DNA from: Spinacia oleracea
Lineage: Eukaryota; Streptophyta; Magnoliopsida; Caryophyllales; Amaranthaceae
Reading direction: 5' to 3'
NCBI RefSeq assembly: GCF_020520425.1
Contig: NC_079490.1
Coordinates: 7,006,001-7,070,000, forward strand
DNA: 64,000 bases
Below the pieces are notes generated by a model that saw only the letters and a list, made by a program, of their open reading frames with translations, had not been told where the DNA came from and did no database searches. Below, in pieces: positions 55,246 to 64,000 of the stretch (its first letter is position 1; every line of letters begins with the position of its first letter). The position numbers and the translations under genes were made by a program.

Positions 55246-56604
55246 TTTTTTTTTTTTTTTGGTTTTGTTTTGACATAGACTCATTTTGCATAAATAAAAA
55301 GTTATTACGCAACTACACACTACATACTAAAACTAATCTAAGGCCTTTTTAGGCCAGTAGGGCCAGTACACATTGTAAACCAACAAAACATTCAAGATTT
55401 AACAAAACACAAGGCAGCATGCTCTTCTAGTTTTGATTCGTGAATCGTGATTGTTGGAAATGCCTTGAGAACACTAAACACCTATGCGATGATATCTTAC
55501 CAAGGCACTTTATGGCTAAGTCTTCTTTATAGAAGATGGTTCTGATGAGAGGCCAATTACCACTAAGAATCTCCTGAAAGTACCTGTAGAACTTGAGAAA
55601 TAAGGAAAGGAGCGAAAGAGAAACAATGATACGGGATATGTTAATAGACCTTGTGTATTTCTCACAAGCGTCTAAACACGATTTGTTTAGCATGCTATGA
55701 AGAACAACGTTCAGATAATGATTTTAAAAAGCGCTAAGAACAACTCTCAACGCTAACCTAAAAGAAGGGATAGTAAAAGTTATCCTCCGCGACCACAGAA
55801 CAACCCAAACTCGATAACTCTGAACCTTTCTATTACTCATTACTCCTTCCCTAACCAAACAACTAAGACAACAAACCCCAATCCCACAACCAAACCCCAC
55901 GGAGATCACCTCTATTCTTTCCACATCAGCCTTGGTGGAGGGAACATTCAAATGTACACACATTCAAATGTCCGATAATTAGTTTTTTTATTTATTTATT
56001 TTTTTTGATATTGATATTGTATCATCACAAATGGCACACGGAAAAATGTAACCGGTTACCATTATAAATTTATAATAGCGAGAAAATCAACAAATTTCTA
56101 GCTCCTATTATGGTACAATTGACTTCCCTATTCGGCCGAAATGATTAAATCCATCCAATCCCGGAGATATATTTATCGTTACATGCTTCTTCACATATAC
56201 ACAATCTGTTCCTCTATACGTAGTCTAAACAGCAATGAGTTAACAACTTGATACTTTTGCGTAGTCTGCTACAATGAATCATAAGATAGTAGAGTTACTT
56301 TTCCCCTTTTCATGTAGCCTATAAAGTTAAGAAATACTCCGTCTACTTGTACATGTATAGTCGTATATATATGTACCTGCCCGGCTGCCCGCCACCCGGC
56401 TACCCCTTCCTAACTTGAACTGCTGACAATCTGAAGACTGAACTCCTAAAAGAAGGTAAACGAAAAGGAAAACACAAGTGTTAAACTGTTAACCAAGCAA
56501 AAGAAGAATAGATGTAAAGTCCAATCAAGTTTTGAAGAATTAGTTGGCAAAACTAATGAAATCTTACCTTACCAAAATGATAAATCCAATAAAAAACACA
56601 CCTT
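55246..56604. other. Intergenic DNA and 3' flank of the PDR gene
   Basis: No convincing gene. Minus-strand frames at 55427-55693 and 55724-55963 lack protein features I can recognise. The minus-strand 3' UTR of the transporter gene probably extends to about 56200-56450, but no poly(A) site can be fixed. Confidence 0.45.
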
Positions 56605-59600
56605 TCATCTCCTCTGAAAGTTAAGTTTCCCGATAAAAAATGCAAACAGAGACGCAAAAGTCAGAGGGAAGATGATTAACATAGCAGCAACGAGGCCAAG
56701 ACGATCATGATGAAACCCGAAGTGGTCTTGTATGAATGAAGCGACTGTACTGGTTTTTCCAAATACTGTGATTTCTTCATGTATATCACCGTACTGGGAA
56801 GATAGCAGACCATTTAGAGTCCAAGAAGTTGGACATAGATAAAATAACCACAGCCACCACTTGGGAATATGCTGCAAGGAATAGCATGTCAATCTCAGTT
56901 TTCTGAGTTCAAATTTCACTTATAGCCGTTATAACTTATAATAAGAGATAGTTGTGTGTATACTAGATCTGGCGAAACTGACTACAACCTGATTACCCGA
57001 TCCAAACTTGCAGACTACCCAGAGATAAAAAAAAAAACCGAAATTTGACCAATCACTGAAATAAATGGGACGACTTGAATAAGACCTAAATGAACCTGAA
57101 TCTGAACCAAATAATACGAAGTATAACTCATTCAACCAAATATGACATCAATATTACTCCAATGCCTAAACAAAGGCTTCAGCCAATGACGAAAGAGGTG
57201 GTTATGAATAGACCCTTAATCTGAAAACAAACAATCACAAAACTAAGAAGCTCTGACCTGACAGTTTAAATCGATAATTATTTCCTGTTTCTTAAACCAG
57301 AAAGAAAACATAGCCTTTCTCATAAGAAAATAATCCATCGTCCAAAGTCTAAATAAAGTATTAGTCTCACTGTTCCATCTCGTAAATTCAAGAGTTTATC
57401 ACTATTGTATTTACCTATATACAAGTAATTGCTAAGACTCCTCTATTTATCAATCATTACTGGGGATACTTTGGGAAATCCGGCCAAAATGTACTACTTT
57501 AAGAAAGTGCTATCCTTTCTGAACATCCCAAAATACTACAGAAGTACAAAGCAACTATTATTTTCGACTGCATGCATGCCAAACAACCTCAGCTTATTTA
57601 GGCTCATATTATAAGTCTTCAATATGCAACAAAATGTACTCCTAGATTTGTTGAGCCAAGTCATTTCTGGGAAAAGGGTTTTTTTTTTTTAAAAAATTTG
57701 GAGGCAGTTTTGTCAAAAAAATTATATATGTCAAGGGCACATTTGAAAGAAGTAACTCACCGGTTGAGGGATCAAATATCCAGCAAATAAATTCAGTAGC
57801 GAGTAGTTAGCTGCTGCTATAATTGCACCCAGTTGGTAGTTTGGTGTTACTGATGCGAGCATCATACCCATGTAATTGAAATACATCAAAGTACAGAACA
57901 TGGCATAGAAGTACCAGAACACCTTGTAGGCTGATAAGTAATATCCGATCATCGGATATGTAATCACTGTGAATATTATAGCTACAGTAAGAAGATAAGG
58001 AAGCTCAACTGTGACCTGCAAATCAGTAGCTAGATAAGTGAAACCAGCAAATGAAGGAACTTAAAATAGTAAAATTGGCCTTCAAAGAAGATGTGTGAAA
58101 ATATGAAGAATGATGTTACTAAAAAAGACCTGAATACTTGTTTGTGTGCATCAGAAAAGATTTGAGACAACTACTCTAGGATCAAGGAAAAAGGGCTTCT
58201 GGTAAATACTCGTGTGTTGAAAACATTTCCTCAATTCTTTTAGAACTAGATAATTTCTTATGCCTACAAGAATGGTCCAAATGGGACCATGAATAAGAAA
58301 AGCATACCTGTGCAAAAGAATAAGCCCACGAGGAGTACATCCCGGCAAATCTTTCCCGATAAACAACAGTTCTTTCAGTTGTAATGTATGGAATTACAGT
58401 AGTACAGTTGTTTATTCCCAAGAACAACACAGCAGTAAACATCGAACCAGATACCGTATACATGCTTTGCTCATCTTTTCTGCCATTTCAATGAACACAA
58501 GGCTAACGTAAATATGTAACCAACATCTTTAAGAATATCAAGACTAAATTTCCAAAATGTAATCACATAACTCTCACTGAGAAGAGCTTCAAGCATTCAG
58601 GAAATCACATAAATGACTGCGAAACAGAAAATCGCTGCTCTAGTCTTAAAATCTTGTGCAATATTCTTAACTTCTCTGTTGTATAATTTTTTTATTTGGA
58701 CACATGAAAATGAGAACGGCTAAGTACGTTTTTCCAGGATTATATATTTCATTACTGACACTAGCTGTAGCCTGTAGGACAGAAGATATTCCTGGTAACT
58801 TGAAAGAATGGATAAAGATTAGTTCCCTTAATAACTTCCGTGACTTACATGTTCCTCCCTTTCTGCCAGAACAGCAATCCAAAAACAAGAGATGACACAA
58901 AGGTGAACATGAGACGCATCAAATTGTATGAAGGGCTTCTCCAATAAGATAACTGTTGTTTCCAAAGGCAAGATTTATATTGTTCCCAACCAGATAGTGA
59001 AAAGCGGCTTTGGAACTGGAGATCCTTTGAGCCCACGGAAGGGATACTTAACTGCTGTACAAGCTCTTCATTTTTCCTGTAGTCAACATGATAAGGGAAA
59101 AAGTGAAAAACAGAAAGAGCCCATTAAAATAAATATACTAAAAAAGGAAAGAAAGACCACAATCACTAAAGCTTAATGCATCCATTGATACACCTACTGG
59201 CATAGAACAGAGGTATTGTAAACTTCAGCAAAATCGATGCCCAGTTGAATTTCTGCAGATGCGGAAGTGACCTCTAATATCCATGTTGCAGGATTATAGT
59301 TATCTCTAATCTTGGGTATGTCAGGTATAGTCTATTCAATTTCAGAAGAAAAAAAATATTTGTCATGGGAAAACTCGTGAAATCTGAGGCAGTAAACATC
59401 CAATCAACCTACAAAAATAAAAGGTTTTAGCAAAATATAGGGACATTCAGGAAACTTTCTAACCTGAAAATATTCAATAATGTTACTTGATTTCTGGCCC
59501 AGAGGTCCAGAATAGATTACACGTCCACCATTTTTTAGAAGTATCAACTGCAGTAAACAATATACACACTCATCAAAACTTTAGAAGTCCAAAGGTTCCA

Positions 59601-62600
59601 TAGTAAACAGGAGCGATAAGCTGGAAGTAAGAAACAAAGATCAACAGTTACTTCAGAAGGATATTTAAGCAATGATGCATGCCAACAATAATGCAAATCT
59701 GAGATCATTAGATAGATTCATAGGTCTTTTCATTACGATGAAGATGGATCACTGAAACGAAAAGGTGTTCGGTTTATTATCTATGATTCAATTAATTCTT
59801 TATTGATCAAGTCAATCAGTTAGTCGAGCTGACACAAAATTTCATGGTCAGAAATTCAGGGTGTAGATAACTGTGAAAACAACTATAAACCATTTCTAGG
59901 TTACACTTAATAGCTTTTACAAACCATTTCTACAAAAAACTCATATAATCATGGACCTGCAGCATGCTAGGGTTGCTCCCTCTATCCGACAAGGATAGCT
60001 TAATTTCTTTCTCTTATCATCTTATCTACCAATAGTTAATTTATTCTGATATACGTAAAATATATCGATTATGAATTTAAGTTGTGTCTGTCAACAAGCA
60101 AAGTATCCTACCTCATCAAATGCTTCAAATATGTCGATACTTGGTTGATGGATGGTGCAAACAACAGTTCTACCGGTAACAACAACATTCTTTATTGCTC
60201 GAATTACAATGGCAGCTGCTCTTGCATCTAGACCTGTTGTAGGCTCATCCATAAATATAATTGATGGGTTGGCCACAAGCTCCACAGCAATAGTGAGCCG
60301 CTTTCGTTGCTCAGTTGATAGACCGTTGACACCAGTTAAGCCAACTAAGGCATCTTTAACTTCATTGAGTTCAATAGTTTGAAGGACTTCATTGACAAAT
60401 TCCTGAATGCATTGAAGAAAACTCTGTTGTAATATCTAAAATAAGTAGGAGCAGGACTTGAAACATTTTCCAAGTGAATATAAGTCATACTGTTTTGGTT
60501 TTTAAATCAGTATTATCAGGAAGTCGAAGCCAGGCAGAAAAGATCAGTGATTCCTCTACGGTAATATTTGGAGAATGTATATCAGTTTGTTCACAGTAGC
60601 CAGATACTCGAGCAAATGTCTCCTGCACCTTAGGATACCCTCCAATTCGTATTTCCCCTTCAATTGTGCCACTAGTTTTCCTTCCTGCAAGAACATCAAG
60701 AAGAGTTGTCTTTCCAGCTCCACTGACTCCCATCAACGCGGTAAGAACGCCTGGCTTAAAAGAACCACTGATACCATGCAATAGTTGGAGTTTCTTCTCG
60801 GCAAAGCCTTGTTCTTTCATTTCCTAAGACCAGAGAAGAGTTATTTCAACACAGTAAATGCCCTGAGTTATGAACAGGCATAAGGGAACCTCAAGCTAAA
60901 GAAATTTGGTATTGAGATTACCAATGGGGTATCAATGTAGTATTGCACGTTGTGAAATGTTACCGCAAGGGGTTGAAAGGGTAAGATCATATAGCCTGCC
61001 ATGATAACAAGACATTTTAGGATGTTGGGCAGAAAAAATAAGAGGAAAGCAATATATGTTTTGAAGAAATAAAGCCCAAATAGGCAAAACTAGTATATTA
61101 GAAACCTTTATTAGATTCTACATTGCCTTTGTTTCCATAACTCTCTAACTCGTTGTCTGCTTGACATGGATGTCCCGAACCTTGTAATTGAGAAAGCTTT
61201 TTTCTTGAGATAAAAGCCATAGATGCTCCCGGAGCTACAAAGACAAATCAGGGAAAAATAAAGTTAATAATTCCAACATGGCTTTTCTTTTACGGGAAAA
61301 AAAAAGAAAAAAAAAAGAAAGAAAACGTCTCACCCTTCAAGAAAGTTAATGCTAACGTGTACCCTACAGTGAAAAGTAGGGAAAACCCAAACAGAGCACC
61401 AACCGAGATCCAGAAAAAGTAGCCATCAAACAATAGTCCACGAGATTGAAGAACTTGTCTACCTATCGTTGTGTTTGAGGGAAGCATCTACAGATAAGAA
61501 TGAGAATCAGCAAAAGGCTAAGAATGATATACACCAAGACACCAAGTACTTTTGATGAAGTAAACACCAGAAACCACCTTTAGAAGTTGTCAAAAAAATA
61601 TGAAGTGCCAGAGGCCTATAGACTAAAGATTAAGGCATTGAAAAAAAGATGCACGTCAAAGAACCTCATTAAAATTAAATAAGATGGCACTACAAGCTAG
61701 ATTGTCGAAATCCAAGTGGGCATGAGCAGAACACTAAGTACCTACAAATTAATAGATAGAAAACCAAGAACGGCTAAAATGATCTTCCAACAGCTTCTTG
61801 AAACATTTTCTTGAGAAAATTCATAAAATCAAAGGAACAACCCTAATATACATTCTACCAGGTCAAATCTTTCCTCCAAAACCTGTATCATGATTGTCAT
61901 GCCTGCAATTGCTTACCTTCTGCCATCTTGGAGCAAGAAATTCATTAGTTGCGAGACCAATCTCTCCATAAGTAAGTGGCACAACCCAAAATCCCCATTC
62001 TAACCATACCGGCATGGAAGCTGCAAGTAAACACACAGGTCGGTTATATAATCAGATGATCAGCAATTTCCAATATGTGAAACTTCGTAAGTGTTCTTAC
62101 ATCGTGGAATTATGAATCCGCTGAATATGAAAACAAACAGTACGAAGAGAACGGAAGCAAAAATGGAAGCAACAGTGGTTCGAAACAGAGAAGCCAAGAA
62201 CCGGAACATGGATATTGATGCCAAGTGCACGCCTGAAAACAGAAGAGCTTGGCAGAAGAACCTGAAAAACACAATAAATTCGTAAAACTTACTCCAATAA
62301 CCAGTTTTCCACAGTATAGAATTTCTAAGATTGAAGAGGTAAGAATCAGACACATCAACCAAAAATGACGACGATGACCACAGAAGAATCCCAGCATTGG
62401 CAGAGTTTAAGGAGGTATGGATGTATGCAAATTCACTCCTAACCAGTTAAGACTCGTGGACTAAGCTGTTTGCATTAAGCAAGACACACTGAGCTAAATA
62501 ACAATTTTTAGTCTGACAAGTCAATTTCTAGGTTCAAATACTATATCACCAGGAATTGTATGCACAACCATAATGTATATACTTACTAGGGTCATGATTT

Positions 62601-64000
62601 TATAAACCAATGGCAGACAAAATTATTCCTCTGAAGCATCAAGTGCATGAGATACAACACAATGAAGTAAAACTTGCTACCAAGTTGGGGTAAAAATTGA
62701 CTGTCAATATATACCACATACATAACCAAAACACTAAATTTGGAAATCAGCATATTACTCTTGAATATTCACCTTCCAACTTCGGGAGCATATCCGATGG
62801 TATAGTAAGTAAGTGATGTCCAGATAACAGCAAGCAAAATGGACAAAGGGATCTTCAGGATAGTGGCAGGGATTGCATAAGCCCAAGCAGGGTAGAAATA
62901 GAGGTCTCTCTGTTTGAAGAAAACAGGAAGTCTCATGATAGTCATAGACACTTCTGGAAACCCATCAACAAGAAGCATGACAAGACCATAGAACAGAGCG
63001 CCCAAATAATAATCTGCATGAAGAATGTCAACATGCATCCTTGTATGCACAAATACAGTCATTGTTATCAGAGCTATAATGACCAACTGCAGATTGAAAT
63101 ATCAGAAATGAAGAAAAGAAATTAGGTTAGGTTGTAATTACATTAAGCTCTAACAAATATACACACTATGAACGAATAATGAACTCATCGAAGAATTTGA
63201 TTTTATTTTTTCTGGGGGTGGGGTTAGTGAAGGAAATATTTGAAGTTTGAACCATGACCTCAGAATTTCATAGCCGCTGTTTAAATAATTATCCCAGACG
63301 AAACTTTTACATTAATATGAATCATGCATAATATACACATGTTGGCACATATATGTAGCCATGTAGGTGAGCTACGGCGAATCCAAGAGAGTAATAAACA
63401 CAAGAAGCAACATTATAACATTATTGCTCAAAAGAAAAGCCAGAAGGGAAATTAAAAAAGGTGCAAGCACAGTATAAATAACCTGAACAATTTTGAATAT
63501 GTATATGAAAGAATTTCTCTTCATTAGAAGGAATTCCCTTGACAAACAGGCTTTGAAGAGTTCTCCCTTTGGCAGGGAAAACTTGGAAAAGGAGATAGCA
63601 TTATCGTCACCCTGCGTCTTTACAGGTGGCTGTGAAACCTCGTCAAACAAACTCTTTCCAATTTGAGATGCCCTAAATTTCTCACAGAACATATCTACAG
63701 AGATATAGCTATGAGGTTCTTCATGAAACCAGTACTGTGGTTGGTCTTTTTGCGAAATAACCTGAAAAAAGGTATAAAGTGACGCCCTCGGGAAAAAAGG
63801 AAGGAAGCTAGAGAAAACTGCAGTCACTTCATAATAATAAGTGTGCATCACCAGATACCAGACTTGAAAACTGTTACCTCTTGAAGAAAGTCAGCTACTC
63901 CCTTCCTCTTGGGACACCTAAAACCACAGGTCTCAAAAAATTCCACTACATAATTGCGTGGTCCATGATACACAACCTTTCCTTCTGCCATTAAGATTAC
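56605..64000 (-). CDS. Full-size PDR/ABCG transporter, 3' part (16 exons, 5' end outside)
   Basis: Exons by transcript order: 64000-63878, 63761-63483, 63086-62773, 62261-62101, 62020-61917, 61487-61334, 61234-61106, 60995-60922, 60823-60491, 60402-60112, 59547-59464, 59331-59198, 59076-58849, 58479-58308, 58015-57761, 56871-56605. All junctions are GT..AG and keep phase, giving 1033 residues to a TGA at 56605-56607. Plant PDRs have about 1420-1450, so the N-terminus and first nucleotide-binding domain lie beyond the right edge. Visible: region after NBD1 (GVADFLQE), first membrane domain ([20 protein letters not shown]), NBD2 with Walker [10 protein letters not shown], signature region GLSTEQRKR, Walker B IIFMDEP, H-loop CTIHQPS, then second membrane domain ([16 protein letters not shown]) and C-terminus LNFQRR. 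These proteins export secondary metabolites, hormones or xenobiotics across the plasma membrane; the substrate cannot be told. No break is seen. It resembles PDR3-type members (inference). Confidence 0.95.

Noticed and set aside
55427-55963. Minus-strand frames of 79-88 codons
   Set aside because: No recognisable motifs, no splice or promoter context that I can support, and composition like the surrounding DNA.
56929-57135. Minus-strand 68-codon frame in the PDR gene
   Set aside because: Lies in the last intron (56872-57760) of the transporter gene and has no match to the family.
58667-58848. Extra coding sequence after RNM in the PDR gene
   Set aside because: The frame meets a stop at GTAAGT, which is an excellent donor; coding resumes at 58479 in phase.
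63372-63482. Extension of PDR exon beyond 63483
   Set aside because: The frame stays open past the donor CAG|GTTATT, but the family sequence continues in phase from the acceptor at 63086 ([12 protein letters not shown]), so this is intron.

Overview
This window is nuclear DNA of a flowering plant. Evidence: spliced genes with GT..AG introns, a plant-type S-adenosylmethionine synthetase gene with a leader intron, a full-size plant PDR/ABCG transporter gene, Ty1/copia retrotransposons primed by initiator tRNA-Met, and a very AT-rich background packed with Stowaway-type miniature elements. The repeat flavour and the synthetase sequence fit Caryophyllales (spinach/beet relatives), but that placement is inference only.

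Layout. 1-4026: possible C-terminal end of a gene at the left edge, then intergenic DNA with miniature elements. 4027-9017: a complete, probably very young Copia element (E1) with identical LTRs and one open 1489-codon gag-pol frame. 9018-18700: intergenic DNA made of MITEs, some nested in one another, and tRNA-like SINE fragments. 18756-21150: intact S-adenosylmethionine synthetase gene. 21600-28740: more small transposons, including a foldback Mutator-like element with a perfect 9-bp target duplication, two minisatellite arrays and a candidate Helitron carrying an exon-like piece. 28742-39194: complete Angela/BARE-1-like Copia element (E2), 10.45 kb, intact gag-pol. 39435-52522: a three-level nest: a Stowaway-like MITE split by a TIR DNA transposon, itself split by a second Angela-like element (E3), whose gag-pol carries two frameshifts and whose 5' LTR has lost its core promoter. 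52542-55245: another MITE, a Pack-MULE-like element with a GC-rich core, and a diverged copy of the segment at 23.6-25.2 kb. 56605-64000: minus-strand PDR (ABCG) transporter gene; 16 exons are visible and the gene runs off the right edge.

Two genes are well supported as functional: the synthetase (methyl-donor supply) and the PDR transporter (membrane export). They lie on opposite strands about 35 kb apart, with no sign of shared regulation. Most of the rest is transposon-derived. E2 and E3 are close relatives in the same orientation only 577 bp apart. No novel enzymatic system was found; the most unusual content is the transposon architecture: nesting, a promoter-deleted LTR, a stop codon supplied by the LTR, a GC-rich satellite inside a retrotransposon leader, and captured-sequence elements.
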